Assembly: GCF_000785555.1 (NCBI RefSeq)
Contig: NZ_CP009129.1
Coordinates: 2,852,001-2,916,000, forward strand
DNA from: Planococcus sp. PAMC 21323
GTDB taxonomy: Bacteria > Bacillota > Bacilli > Bacillales_A > Planococcaceae
Length of the DNA: 64,000 nt
Reading direction: 5' to 3'
The notes under the pieces are model-generated. The model worked only from the letters and a program-made list of their open reading frames with translations. It searched no databases and was not told where the DNA came from. Shown here one piece after another: positions 1-7,784 of the stretch (its first letter is position 1; each line of letters begins with the position of its first letter). The translations under genes and the position numbers were made by a program.

Positions 1-195
1 TCCAGCTGTTTGCCCCCTCATTCGTAGCTGCCCAAACTCGAGTCCAAGGAAAAAGAGATGCGGAAAAACCATCCCATAAAAAAATGGGCTTTTTATGTTC
101 TTTTTCACTAACGGTTCTACCATAAATGACAAAGTTGTAGCAATCACCGAATCAATTAACAATGCTTTGGCGCGTTTTTTCGTCAATTCATACAT
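1..195 (-). CDS. RDD-family membrane protein, N-terminal part (runs off the window)
   Basis: Only the first 65 codons are present; the gene continues past position 1. The peptide starts MYELTKKRAKALLIDSVI and goes on with a hydrophobic stretch and FFLGLEFGQLRMRGQTAG. The early basic/Asp pattern (KRAKALLID) followed by a membrane segment and a GQT motif resembles RDD-family polytopic membrane proteins, whose function is generally unknown. An AGGATGAAGG ribosome site overlaps the stop of the upstream DUF4181 gene, so the two are probably co-transcribed and translationally coupled. The family call rests on a short fragment and is moderate. Confidence 0.6.
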   Translation of the reverse strand, partial: MYELTKKRAKALLIDSVIATTLSFMVEPLVKKNIKSPFFYGMVFPHLFFLGLEFGQLRMRGQTAG

Positions 196-200
196 AGCCT

Positions 201-590
201 TCATCCTTTCATTAACAACAGCAAACTAAAAACTAGTCCAACAAAAATCGTCTCAGTCCAGTCATACCAGTATCGTGCTTTGTCTCTGTGGAGCAACCAC
301 TCTTCAAGTCCAGTTACAAATGTTTGTAAAACGAAGAAACCTGCCAAAGGACTGATTAGAATAGCTACAGAAAGTTCTGTAGCATCTAGTTCTGCAATCA
401 AATACATACACGCGTAAATAAAACCTACGAAAATAATTCCTTGCACAATCAATACAAACCGATTTTTGTCTTCGTGGAAAATACTTCTCGAATCTCTTTT
501 TATGCCACGCTTTTTCTTTAAATATCCGTTTGTAAAAAGAAAATAAGAAATGACAAGAACAAACAATCCAATATATATCATAACTTCCAT
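201..590 (-). CDS. DUF4181-type small membrane protein (copy 1)
   Basis: 129-aa protein with about four membrane segments: an N-terminal anchor, then YLKKKRGIKR, then three hydrophobic stretches. A hydrophobic start followed by a basic (K/R)xxGI(x)xx patch matches the DUF4181 architecture seen in three other genes of this window (3559, 3985, 56271). The start is the ATG at 590, since AAAGGAG precedes it at normal spacing; an in-frame TTG lies two codons upstream. The stop is five bases from the start of the RDD gene, suggesting an operon. Function is unknown. This is the most divergent of the four copies and lacks the clear EWKYLKGSRKY motif. Confidence 0.75.
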   Translation of the reverse strand: MEVMIYIGLFVLVISYFLFTNGYLKKKRGIKRDSRSIFHEDKNRFVLIVQGIIFVGFIYACMYLIAELDATELSVAILISPLAGFFVLQTFVTGLEEWLLHRDKARYWYDWTETIFVGLVFSLLLLMKG

Positions 591-678
591 ATGCAAGCAC
601 TCCTTTGACTGTTAAAATTCTACAAAAGAAGCGCGTTTACCTTTTATTTATTTTCTTACTTGACTGGGGGCATCTACA

Positions 679-1023
679 TTGAATACAGATATAGATTCAC
701 TTGTTATTTTTCTCATTGCTTTTGGCATACCGATTGGCATGATGGCACGGGCCTACTTTAAGATGAATGAGACGGACCAACAGTCGGTAAAATCCGATTT
801 TACTTCACGCAGTTTCCTATTGAGCATAGGATCTGTTGCTTTAGGGAATTTTCTTATTGAATTTAGTGACACCTTTTCTACCCCTCCCCTACGATTAGTC
901 GGTTTTGTTTTGGTGGTTATAGGTGTCATTGGCTCGGTTATCGTTACTTGGAAATCCAGTAAAGTCAGAAGTTTACTCATTGTCGTCGCATTTTCAGTTT
1001 TAACTTACTTCCAGCTAAGCTAA
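679..1023 (+). CDS. Hypothetical small membrane protein, TTG start
   Basis: 114-aa protein with four predicted membrane segments (about residues 7-25, 47-62, 71-89 and 96-112). No family recognised. TTG at 679 is preceded by the G-rich ribosome site CTGGGGG at 664-670. A second membrane gene follows on the same strand, so the two probably form a small operon ending at the terminator near 1683-1725. No conserved catalytic residues can be pointed to. Confidence 0.65.
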   Translation: MNTDIDSLVIFLIAFGIPIGMMARAYFKMNETDQQSVKSDFTSRSFLLSIGSVALGNFLIEFSDTFSTPPLRLVGFVLVVIGVIGSVIVTWKSSKVRSLLIVVAFSVLTYFQLS

Positions 1024-1099
1024 CCCACCCACTCGTTTGTGTAAGTCTATTTTAGGGAATGAGAAACTTAATAACTCGGCTTCAAAAGGAGTGATAGCG

Positions 1100-1711
1100 G
1101 TGATTTTCTTAACGATTTGGCTTCTACTCATGGGCTATGCTGTTTTTTTAGCCCCTGGAGGCGAAACAGATCCGATTTTGACAAGCATATTCAGTGGCGA
1201 CCTCGGTGCGATCGATCCACTCGTGCTTGCTGTTTTTAATTCACTGGGTTTGTTTCCAATGATGTTTGTAACGATCTTATTGTTAAACGACCGACTAAAA
1301 TGGCCAGCATGGCCGTTTGCCCTACTTTCTTTTGGCATTGGTGCTTTTGCGCTTCTTCCCTATTTTGCGTTCGGCATTCTACAGGCCGACAGAGGACTAC
1401 GAACACCAGAGTGGCTCTTTCGCTTTCTCAGTTCGAAATTTTGGCTCCTCGTATTAATGCTATTTTGGGTCATCAATACACTGACCTTGTTTCAAGGATT
1501 TTCGCTAGCTGCTTATCAAGAAGCTTTCTTCGCTTCAGGTCTTGTTTCCGTCATGACCGTCGATTGGTTTGTGCTTTGGGGCTTATCGGTTTATACCGTA
1601 TATCATTTTTATCCACAAGCTAAACATAAGTCTCTTGCTTGGATTCCAATTTCAGGACCTATTCTCGTACTCTATCTAAATAAAAAAGCCGTTACGCTAA
1701 AATCAGCGTAA
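1100..1711 (+). CDS. Hypothetical polytopic membrane protein
   Basis: 203-aa protein with about six membrane segments. Residues near 19-40 (APGGETDPILTSIFSGDLG) and the segment that follows resemble uncharacterised membrane proteins also known from cyanobacteria and plastids; this is recalled similarity, not a search result. The frame is open back to a TTG at 1037, but AAAAGGAG at 1085-1092 points to the GTG at 1100. The stop codon lies inside the terminator stem at 1683-1720. Probably co-transcribed with the gene at 679. Confidence 0.7.
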   Translation: MIFLTIWLLLMGYAVFLAPGGETDPILTSIFSGDLGAIDPLVLAVFNSLGLFPMMFVTILLLNDRLKWPAWPFALLSFGIGAFALLPYFAFGILQADRGLRTPEWLFRFLSSKFWLLVLMLFWVINTLTLFQGFSLAAYQEAFFASGLVSVMTVDWFVLWGLSVYTVYHFYPQAKHKSLAWIPISGPILVLYLNKKAVTLKSA

Positions 1712-1725
1712 CGGCTTTTTTTTTT
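1683..1725. terminator. Bidirectional intrinsic terminator between convergent genes
   Basis: A 16-bp perfect stem (AAAAAGCCGTTACGCT and its complement) with a six-base loop and a T run on both strands. It overlaps the last codons of the plus-strand membrane gene and ends just short of the minus-strand SDR gene, so it serves both. Confidence 0.9.
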
Positions 1726-1727
1726 GA

Positions 1728-2462
1728 TTACTGAGCTGTTAATCCACCATCGATGATGAATTCTGAACCTGTAGAATAGCTTGCATCATCAGAAGCTAAG
1801 AACAAGACCATGTTCGAAACTTCTTCAGATTCTGCAAGACGTTTCATTGGGATTGATTTAGAGAATGCTTCAACAGCTGCTTTTGTATCTTCTTGAACAA
1901 CCATTGGAGTTGCAATAACGCCTGGGTGTACAGAGTTTACACGGATGCCATAGTTTGCACATTCAAGTGCTGCTGCTTTTGTCATGCCACGAACTGCGAA
2001 TTTCGTATCCGTGTAACCGATTGCGCCACCAACGATACCGTTCATCGAAGAAATGTTGACGATTGAACCGCCACCCACTTTTTGCATTGCTGGAATGACT
2101 GTTTTCATGCCAAGGAATACAGAAACTTGGTTAATGTCTACGATGCGACGGTATTCTTCTTCCGTCATTTTTAAAATTGATTTAGCCATCGTGATACCCG
2201 CATTGTTCACTAATACGTCTACTTGACCAAATGCTTTTTCAGTTTCAGCTACAACTGTTTCCCAGTCTTCAGCGCTTGTTACGTTTTGTTTCACAAATAA
2301 TGCGTTGTCTCCAAGCTCTTTTGCTAACGCGCTTCCTTTTTCTTCGTTTAAATCTGTGATGACCACTTTCGCGCCTTCATCTACAAATTTTTTCGCGTGC
2401 GCCGCACCCATACCTTGTGCTGCTCCTGTTATAATTGCTACTTTACCTTCTAAACGTGCCAT
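1728..2462 (-). CDS. Short-chain dehydrogenase/reductase (SDR) oxidoreductase
   Basis: 244-aa classical SDR, predicted cytoplasmic NAD(P)-dependent oxidoreductase. The Rossmann motif TGAAQGMG (residues 12-19), the NNAG motif, the catalytic Ser in NISSMNG and the YxxxK pair (YTDTK) are all intact, and the C-terminus has the usual DGGLTAQ ending. The sequence is closest in style to the glucose-1-dehydrogenase / hydroxysteroid-dehydrogenase branch, but the substrate cannot be read from sequence. CAGGAGG precedes the ATG at 2462. The TetR gene lies divergently 158 bp away with a palindrome between them, suggesting inducible expression by an unknown small molecule. Confidence 0.93.
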   Translation of the reverse strand: MARLEGKVAIITGAAQGMGAAHAKKFVDEGAKVVITDLNEEKGSALAKELGDNALFVKQNVTSAEDWETVVAETEKAFGQVDVLVNNAGITMAKSILKMTEEEYRRIVDINQVSVFLGMKTVIPAMQKVGGGSIVNISSMNGIVGGAIGYTDTKFAVRGMTKAAALECANYGIRVNSVHPGVIATPMVVQEDTKAAVEAFSKSIPMKRLAESEEVSNMVLFLASDDASYSTGSEFIIDGGLTAQ

Positions 2463-2546
2463 GTATTATTCCTCCTGAGGGTTAACGTGAATTTGAAATA
2501 CTTTTAAACTACAATTGTAAGTTAACAAATAACTCGTCATGTTGTC

Positions 2547-2564
2547 CACTAAAAAGATTTAGTG
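2547..2564. promoter_or_regulatory. Candidate TetR operator
   Basis: Perfect inverted repeat CACTAAA-AAGA-TTTAGTG in the divergent promoter region between the SDR and TetR genes. Size and location suit a TetR-family dimer site, but assignment is by position and symmetry only. Confidence 0.5.
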
Positions 2565-2620
2565 TCATACTTAATATATAGTCCTGTTCACTTTCCATAC
2601 ACTTATAGGAGGAAAACAAT

Positions 2621-3205
2621 ATGCCTAACACCGAAGATCGTCGGATTCTCCGAACTCAAAAAATGCTAAAAAGTGCGTTACTACAACTATTAAATGAAAA
2701 AGAACTGTCGCAATTGACCATTACAGAAGTTGCCAATCAGGCTGGATGTAACCGCGTCACGTTTTATTCACATTACAAAGATTTAAACGAATTGCTTGCA
2801 GCGATCGTTGAAGATTACTTGGATGGTCTCGCCGGCTATTTCCGCAAAAGCTTCCAAGGACTAGAGCGCTTTTCTTCGACAGACATTCAACGACAGTTGC
2901 CGATATTTGAATACATTTATCAGCACCAGTCGATTTTCAAATTGATTATCACAGGAGAAATACTTCCTGGCTCACAAAACAAATTTTGCGAAGCTCTAGT
3001 GCAAGTAGCCGCAACCGAATTGCGCCTAGAGGAAGAAAGTGAATTGGAAATTCCAACACTCAATTACTTTATGACTTATGGAACATTAGGGTTCTTTCTC
3101 TATTGGATCAAGCAAGACTTTAAAGATTCTCCAGAAGTAATGGCGGCCAAACTATCCAAGCTTCATGGCAAAATGTATGACGGATCGGTTGTATTAGATA
3201 AATAA
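2621..3205 (+). CDS. TetR/AcrR-family transcriptional regulator
   Basis: 194-aa one-domain repressor. The N-terminal helix-turn-helix is visible at about residues 10-55 (LTITEVANQAGCNRVTFYSHYKDLNELLAAI), followed by a helical ligand-binding domain. TAGGAGG precedes the ATG. It is divergent from the SDR gene, which is its likely target, with the palindrome at 2547-2564 as candidate operator and probable autoregulation. The C-terminal part resembles the DhaS-like subgroup; the ligand is unknown. Confidence 0.9.
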   Translation: MPNTEDRRILRTQKMLKSALLQLLNEKELSQLTITEVANQAGCNRVTFYSHYKDLNELLAAIVEDYLDGLAGYFRKSFQGLERFSSTDIQRQLPIFEYIYQHQSIFKLIITGEILPGSQNKFCEALVQVAATELRLEEESELEIPTLNYFMTYGTLGFFLYWIKQDFKDSPEVMAAKLSKLHGKMYDGSVVLDK

Positions 3206-3558
3206 CTTCTTATTTTTAACTAGTAAAAGTATCTGATTTTCACGAAGATGAAGTATAGGAGGATATCTACTTATTCCATATTCTTAAAAAGGCATTCCCT
3301 CCTAAGGGAATGCCTCAACATATAGACAAAAGAGGTATTGGGAATAATTTTCTCCAATACCTCTTCTTATTGCCTCCTTTATTTATAGAAAACCTGGATA
3401 GTATTTGATCCATCTATTTATTATAGACTCTAGCGTTGGCGCGTCCGCGGGGTAGACGAAGCAAGAAGACAGGTGTGTTCCTGGCTTCTTGCGGGAGTCA
3501 TCCCCAGAGTGGCCAACGCGGTTTTCTGACTTTGAAACCTGCAAAAGTGAGCTTTGTT
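3206..3558. other. Intergenic region with two hairpins and a dispersed GC-rich repeat
   Basis: 353 bp without a credible gene. Hairpin A (3290-3315, AGGCATTCCCT stem) is followed on the minus strand by a T run and probably terminates the DUF4181 pair. Hairpin B (3331-3364, AGAGGTATTGG stem) is followed on the plus strand by TCTTATT and may terminate the TetR gene. A GC-rich inverted repeat follows at about 3430-3526. The small open frame across that repeat has no ribosome site and is rejected as a gene. Confidence 0.7.
3430..3526. repeat. GC-rich imperfect inverted repeat, possible member of a dispersed family
   Basis: Outer arms GCGTTGGC and GCCAACGC; inner parts include GCGTCCGCGGGG and a CAAGAAG/CTTCTTG pair. 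It carries CCGCGG and a TTGCGGGAGTC element that recall the better-matched repeats near 7560 and 52200, so it may be a diverged relative. Confidence 0.5.
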
Positions 3559-3918
3559 TTAAGTTGCTGCAACTATGAGAATGATCATAATTGCGAGTGC
3601 CCCAAGTGTAGAGTTAATGAGAGACAGTTGATATTTCCGCGAACCTTTTAAGTACTTCCACTCCAAATAAATTTGCACGCTATTTCCTATGACGAGGATC
3701 ACTATTAACCAGAAGAAAAATGATTCTAACGAAGCATGTAGATTAAACCATAAAACGATAATTGCCACGATTAGTAACCAATTATTCCACCGCTCAAATT
3801 TCTTCACTGGAATCCCCGCTTGCTCTTCTTGGTCAATGCCAAAACGCTTTTTCAAAAACTTGTTTAATAAAGAAAAACCAATAATTACGATTAACCATAT
3901 GAAAAAGACAAATTCCAT
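3559..3918 (-). CDS. DUF4181-type small membrane protein (copy 2)
   Basis: 119-aa membrane protein of unknown function with an N-terminal anchor, the patch LKKRFGIDQEEQAGIPVKKFERWN, two central membrane segments and the motif LEWKYLKGSRKY before the last segment. The same motifs occur in the adjacent gene at 3985, so the pair is a tandem duplication. The start is the ATG at 3918, eight bases after AGGAGGTGAG; the longer frame begins inside that ribosome site. It is downstream in a two-gene operon and followed by hairpin A near 3290-3315. Confidence 0.85.
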   Translation of the reverse strand: MEFVFFIWLIVIIGFSLLNKFLKKRFGIDQEEQAGIPVKKFERWNNWLLIVAIIVLWFNLHASLESFFFWLIVILVIGNSVQIYLEWKYLKGSRKYQLSLINSTLGALAIMIILIVAAT

Positions 3919-3984
3919 TTGCCTCACCTCCTAAAACCTTTTTCTATTGGTTGTTAACAACCCAACGGATTAAAAAGCTTGCTA

Positions 3985-4353
3985 CTAAATAATTTGTACA
4001 TAGATGACTACATAAATCGCGATCATCCATATTGCTAAAAACGCAAAATCAACGAACGATAACACGTACTTTCGCGATCCTTTTAAGTATTTCCACTCCA
4101 GGAAAATTTGTACAGTGTTCCCTACTACGAAAACTGCTGTTGCTGAAATTAAAAGTACACTCAGTGAGTTATAGAAAACAAGTATCAATACAATTATTAT
4201 TGATACAGATATCCCCGAATTCCAAAACTCAAATTTTTTGACGCGAACGCCTGCTTTTTCTTCTTTATCAATTCCAAGCTTTTTCTTTATAAGGTTTCGT
4301 AATACTGCGTAGCCAATAATCGCAAAGAACCAAAATATCAATAATTGTTCCAT
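3985..4353 (-). CDS. DUF4181-type small membrane protein (copy 3)
   Basis: 122-aa protein, tandem paralogue of the gene at 3559. Shared landmarks are KKLGIDKEEKAGVRVKKFEFWN and LEWKYLKGSRKY, with membrane segments before, between and after. The start is the ATG at 4353 because GGAGGTG lies directly upstream; the frame open to 4368 would start inside the ribosome site. Probably transcribed with the copy at 3559, 66 bp downstream. No function is known for the family. Confidence 0.85.
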   Translation of the reverse strand: MEQLLIFWFFAIIGYAVLRNLIKKKLGIDKEEKAGVRVKKFEFWNSGISVSIIIVLILVFYNSLSVLLISATAVFVVGNTVQIFLEWKYLKGSRKYVLSFVDFAFLAIWMIAIYVVIYVQII

Positions 4354-4698
4354 TTTCCACACCTCCAAAACCTTTATCTATTCTACGAAGCAATTGGGGA
4401 AAAGTTACGTTTTCTTGCTAAGATACCTCTCAATCAACATGCAAAATTCAAAAAAACATCTATCTACTAACTGTTTTCTTGAATATGTGGATGAATTCAC
4501 GTTTAAACGGGGATAACTTTATCGTTTCGTCATTCTTTCAACTTTATCCACATGTGGATAAACATTTCTTTTCCGTTCATTAGAGGAAGTAAACGGATGG
4601 GCTGGTGTGAAAACTTTAATATACGGGTATTTTATAGTTAACAAATTACGGGTGTATTGGAGGGTCTAAAACAGCTTGATCAGAAAGAGGTGTTGACG
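4354..4698. other. Divergent promoter region containing DnaA boxes
   Basis: 345 bp between the DUF4181 pair and the AI-2E-type permease, holding promoters for both directions. The noteworthy content is the DnaA-box palindrome at 4543-4562 and a further near-box TGTGGATGA around 4485. No open frame with a ribosome site was seen. Confidence 0.6.
4543..4562. promoter_or_regulatory. Head-to-head pair of perfect DnaA boxes
   Basis: TTATCCACATGTGGATAA is two consensus DnaA boxes (TTATCCACA) in inverted orientation abutting each other, inside a perfect 20-bp palindrome. It lies about 137 bp before the start of the permease gene at 4699. Confidence 0.6.
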
Positions 4699-5931
4699 AT
4701 GGAGCATGATAAAAACAAACGGGCATTAAGCCAGGCAGCTTCTTGGTTTGTGAAATGGGTATTAAACAACAAAGCGGTATCTGTACTGATTATTGTTTTA
4801 TTGATTTTGCTGAATTTATTGCTGTTACCTAAGGTCAGCTTTGTTTTTCAGCCTTTTGTTGCCTTTTTTGACGTCATGGGATTGCCGCTTATTATGGCGG
4901 GTGTTTTTTATTATTTGCTAAACCCACTCATTGACTGGATGGAGACTAAAAATATTCCGCGAACCGCCAGTATCTCCATTGTTTTTATTGTGATTGCTGG
5001 ATTACTGGCGTGGGGCATTGCGACATTGATCCCAATTATTCGGGAACAACTGATGGGCTTGATCGATAATTGGCAAGACTATATGAATACCTTTATCTCT
5101 CAAGTCGATAATTTTTTCCAAAATGATTTGTTGTCACGATTGCAAACGCAATTAATGGGAAGTACAGAACCGCTATCCACATCAATCACCGGGCAAACAG
5201 AAAACGTCGTCGGTTCTACCGTCACTGGATTGGGCAGTGTTTTTGGTGTGCTATCCACAACTTTACTCGCTTTAATCACAACACCTTTTATCTTATTCTA
5301 TTTGCTAAAAGATGGTCATCATCTGCCTTATCATATGATGAAACTTGTTCCGTCAAAAATGCGTGAAAATAGCTATTTGTTGCTACGCGAGATGAACTTA
5401 CAAATTAGCCAATACATTCGCGGGCAACTTCTCGTCGCCTTTTTCGTAGGATTAATGTTTTGGATTGGCTTTAGCATCATTGGACTGAAATACGCGTTAA
5501 CACTCGGTATTCTGGCAGGTGCGTTAAACTTAATCCCATTTTTAGGTTCTTTTATTGCCTTTATCCCCATTGTAATTATCGCGATTGTTGTGCATTCGCC
5601 CATTATGTTAGCTAAAGTGCTCGTTGTTTTTTTTATCGAACAAACCTTGGAGGGTCGTGTTTTTCAACCACTGATTCTCGGTAGTAATTTACAAATTCAC
5701 CCGATCACCATTATTGCCGTCTTACTGACCGCAGGCAACCTGTTTGGTATTCCGGGCGTTATTCTCGGCATACCTGCTTATGCCGTCATCAAAGTGGTGC
5801 TAGTCCATTTATTTAGCTGGTATCAGCGCTATACCGGATTGTATGATGATCCATCTAATCCAGCACCAAAACCACCTGTCTCTGAAAAGAAAAAGAAAAA
5901 ACAATTGAGCTTGAAAAAGAAACTACGTTAA
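4699..5931 (+). CDS. AI-2E family transporter
   Basis: 410-aa polytopic membrane protein of the AI-2E exporter/permease family (TqsA/YdiK type; formerly PerM). About eight membrane segments are visible, with a soluble stretch at about residues 120-200 (REQLMGLIDNWQDYMNTFISQVDNFF) between early segments and the conserved late region IEQTLEGRVFQPLILGSNLQIHPITI. The tail is lysine-rich (KPPVSEKKKKKQLSLKKKLR). Start chosen as the ATG at 4699 after AAAGAGGTG; the open frame reaches a TTG at 4657 with no better site. Substrate cannot be read; many members are not signal exporters. Upstream DnaA boxes may bear on its regulation. Confidence 0.9.
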   Translation: MEHDKNKRALSQAASWFVKWVLNNKAVSVLIIVLLILLNLLLLPKVSFVFQPFVAFFDVMGLPLIMAGVFYYLLNPLIDWMETKNIPRTASISIVFIVIAGLLAWGIATLIPIIREQLMGLIDNWQDYMNTFISQVDNFFQNDLLSRLQTQLMGSTEPLSTSITGQTENVVGSTVTGLGSVFGVLSTTLLALITTPFILFYLLKDGHHLPYHMMKLVPSKMRENSYLLLREMNLQISQYIRGQLLVAFFVGLMFWIGFSIIGLKYALTLGILAGALNLIPFLGSFIAFIPIVIIAIVVHSPIMLAKVLVVFFIEQTLEGRVFQPLILGSNLQIHPITIIAVLLTAGNLFGIPGVILGIPAYAVIKVVLVHLFSWYQRYTGLYDDPSNPAPKPPVSEKKKKKQLSLKKKLR

Positions 5932-5962
5932 AAAAGCCACCGAATCCCATGATTCAGTGGCT
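5930..5962. terminator. Intrinsic terminator between convergent genes
   Basis: Twelve-base stem with one mismatch (AGCCACCGAATC with GATTCAGTGGCT), loop CCAT. A T run follows on the minus strand, serving the MarR gene; the plus-strand side is weaker. Confidence 0.75.
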
Positions 5963-5971
5963 CCTTACTAG

Positions 5972-6394
5972 TCAATTAAAATCCGATTGAATAATCGTGC
6001 CTAATAATTTCTTTAACGCCATTTGGTCACTATCTGACAAGTCTTGAAGAACCGTTTGGTTTAATCTTTCAGTCGTCTCTTCAACCTCTTTTTGAATGGC
6101 TATTGATTTTGACGTTGGTACAACTAAAATATTGCGTCGATTTTCAGGATCGATCGATCGTTCGATAAAGCCTGCTTTTTGCATTTTATCCAAGATTCCA
6201 GATACTGTCGAAGCTTCTAGGCGCATCATTCCGCCAATTTGCTTTGGAGACAATTCACCTTTACTCCATAAACAATTCAGTACACCATACTGGGCTGGTG
6301 TTAAATTATGTTCTTCTAAAAGTACGCTAAAGTATTTAAAGACCTTATTTTGACTAACACTTAATAAGTAATTGATACATTCTTTAATATCCAT
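5972..6394 (-). CDS. MarR-family transcriptional regulator
   Basis: 140-aa winged-helix dimeric regulator. The DNA-binding core is clear at about residues 30-95: LTPAQYGVLNCLWSKGELSP, then KQIGGMMRLEASTVSGILDK as recognition region, then the wing GFIERSIDPENRRNILV. GGAGGAG precedes the ATG. It faces the YhfP-type oxidoreductase across 110 bp holding a small palindrome, so that gene is its most likely target. No cysteine is seen, so thiol-based sensing is unlikely and a ligand-binding mode more so. It does not look like MhqR. Confidence 0.9.
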   Translation of the reverse strand: MDIKECINYLLSVSQNKVFKYFSVLLEEHNLTPAQYGVLNCLWSKGELSPKQIGGMMRLEASTVSGILDKMQKAGFIERSIDPENRRNILVVPTSKSIAIQKEVEETTERLNQTVLQDLSDSDQMALKKLLGTIIQSDFN

Positions 6395-6425
6395 AAAATC
6401 TCCTCCATATTGACATCATCTATCT

Positions 6426-6435
6426 TAACATGTTA
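6426..6435. promoter_or_regulatory. Possible MarR operator
   Basis: Ten-base palindrome TAACATGTTA in the divergent region between the MarR gene and the YhfP-type gene. Short, so a weak call based mainly on position. Confidence 0.3.
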
Positions 6436-6504
6436 GGTTTTGTATTCAAACAGTTTTGTCGCAGAACTATTTTGTGATAAAAGATACTGAAAGGGGCTAA
6501 TCAC

Positions 6505-7491
6505 GTGAAGTCATTTAACGCCGTTAGAGTAAAAGAACATGAAGACCAAATTATTTATGGTTCAGAAGAGATCAATTTAGACCAACTTTCTGAAGGCGAC
6601 GTTTTGATCAAAGTTGCTTATTCTTCGATTAATTACAAAGACATGCTTGCAGTTCAGAAAAATACAGGTGTCATCCGCAATTACCCAATGATTCCTGGCA
6701 TCGATTTGAGCGGTACTGTCGTTTCTTCAACAGACGCTCGCTTTAGCGAAGGACAACAAGTGATCGTCACAGGATTTGCGATGGGCATGAGCCATACTGG
6801 TGGATTTTCTGAATATGCACGTGTGCCTGCAGAATGGATTGTCCCGTTACCTAAAAACTTGAGCTTAAAAGACGCAATGGTTTTCGGAACTGCTGGATTC
6901 ACAGCAGCACTTTCAATCCATGCATTAGAACAAAACGGCATGGACTTAGCGAAAAACCCTGAAATTTTAGTAACCGGCTCAACAGGCGGTGTTGGCAGTA
7001 TCGCATTGCAGATTTTATCCAAAATGGGCTTCCAAAACATTTCAGCTTTAGTGCGAAAAGAACACCAAGAAGAAGTCGCAAAATCACTTGGCGCCACAAA
7101 CGTTGTTTTTGCAGAGGACTTAGGTGAATTGCAAAAGCCTTTAAACAAAACACGTTTTGATTATGTATTAGATACGGTTGGCGGTGACATTGCTTCCGTA
7201 TTGATCCCGCAAATTTCATACGGTGGCAGCATGAGTATGTGCGGAAACGCCGGTGGTCTTCAAATCACAACGACGGTCTTGCCGTTTATCCTACGAGGCA
7301 CAAACTTACTTGGAATCGACTCTGTCAACGTACCAATCGAAAACCGAGGCGCGATTTGGGACAAAATGGCCGACGATTGGAACATTACACAAACGACTTT
7401 AGTAAACGAAATTACGCTCAGTGAACTGACCGAAACGATTGATGCCATTAAAAACGGGCAACATTTGGGAAGAACGATTGTGAAGTTATAA
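6505..7491 (+). CDS. yhfP: YhdH/YhfP-family quinone oxidoreductase (MDR superfamily)
   Basis: 328-aa zinc-independent medium-chain dehydrogenase/reductase of the YhdH/YhfP (acrylyl-CoA reductase-like) branch, which uses NADPH. Visible landmarks are VAYSSINYKDMLA at about 35-47, GIDLSGTVVSS, the nucleotide-binding loop TGSTGGVGSIA at about 156-166, DTVGGD, and a C-terminal GRTIVKL. The layout and many blocks match Bacillus subtilis YhfP, whose physiological substrate is unknown. The start is GTG at 6505 with AAGGGG upstream. Divergent from the MarR gene, hence probably induced when that repressor is relieved. Downstream lies a dispersed repeat, not another gene. Confidence 0.9.
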   Translation: MKSFNAVRVKEHEDQIIYGSEEINLDQLSEGDVLIKVAYSSINYKDMLAVQKNTGVIRNYPMIPGIDLSGTVVSSTDARFSEGQQVIVTGFAMGMSHTGGFSEYARVPAEWIVPLPKNLSLKDAMVFGTAGFTAALSIHALEQNGMDLAKNPEILVTGSTGGVGSIALQILSKMGFQNISALVRKEHQEEVAKSLGATNVVFAEDLGELQKPLNKTRFDYVLDTVGGDIASVLIPQISYGGSMSMCGNAGGLQITTTVLPFILRGTNLLGIDSVNVPIENRGAIWDKMADDWNITQTTLVNEITLSELTETIDAIKNGQHLGRTIVKL

Positions 7492-7559
7492 GATTTTCTA
7501 GTCTTACCAGAAAGAGATATTCTGTCTAAAAATTTTTAATAAGTCATGGTTTTCCGAAG

Positions 7560-7680
7560 CTTACCGTTCGCTTTCCGCGGGCTCGCGTTCAAGCCTCCTC
7601 AGTCACTTTGTTCCTTGCGGGGTCTCGACCGTCTCGCTAATCCGCAGGAGTCGAACGGACACTTCTCCAAACCATTTGGT
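7560..7680. repeat. Dispersed GC-rich hairpin repeat
   Basis: Shares the ordered elements CGCTTTCCGCGG, AGCCTCCTC, TTGCGGGGTCTCG and CCGCAGGAGTCG with the copy near 52200, separated by variable sequence. It lies in the 293-bp gap between convergent genes. Such imperfect palindromic repeats are common in Bacillales intergenic regions. Confidence 0.75.
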
Positions 7681-7741
7681 GAAGGCTTTCTCCCCTAACA
7701 TGTAGTTTGCCTTAACCAATCAAATAACTTTTCAAAACCTA

Positions 7742-7777
7742 AAAAGCGGAAAAGCTCATGTGAGCTTTTCCGCTTTT
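7742..7777. terminator. Bidirectional intrinsic terminator
   Basis: Seventeen-base perfect stem (AAAAGCGGAAAAGCTCA and complement) with a two-base centre and T runs on both sides. It closes the helicase cassette on the minus strand. Confidence 0.9.
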
Positions 7778-7784
7778 GTTCACT

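Noticed and set aside
3436-3651. 71-codon open frame across the GC-rich repeat
   Set aside because: No ribosome site, it lies over an inverted repeat, and it runs into the DUF4181 gene on the other strand. The frame is open only because of the repeat's composition.
5972-6394. The MarR regulator as the missing MhqR
   Set aside because: Its helix-turn-helix and flanking sequence do not resemble MhqR, and no copy of the TATCTCGAATTCGAGATA palindrome lies near it.
6681-7148. 155-codon frame antisense to the YhfP-type gene
   Set aside because: Overlaps a well-conserved enzyme gene throughout and has no ribosome site.
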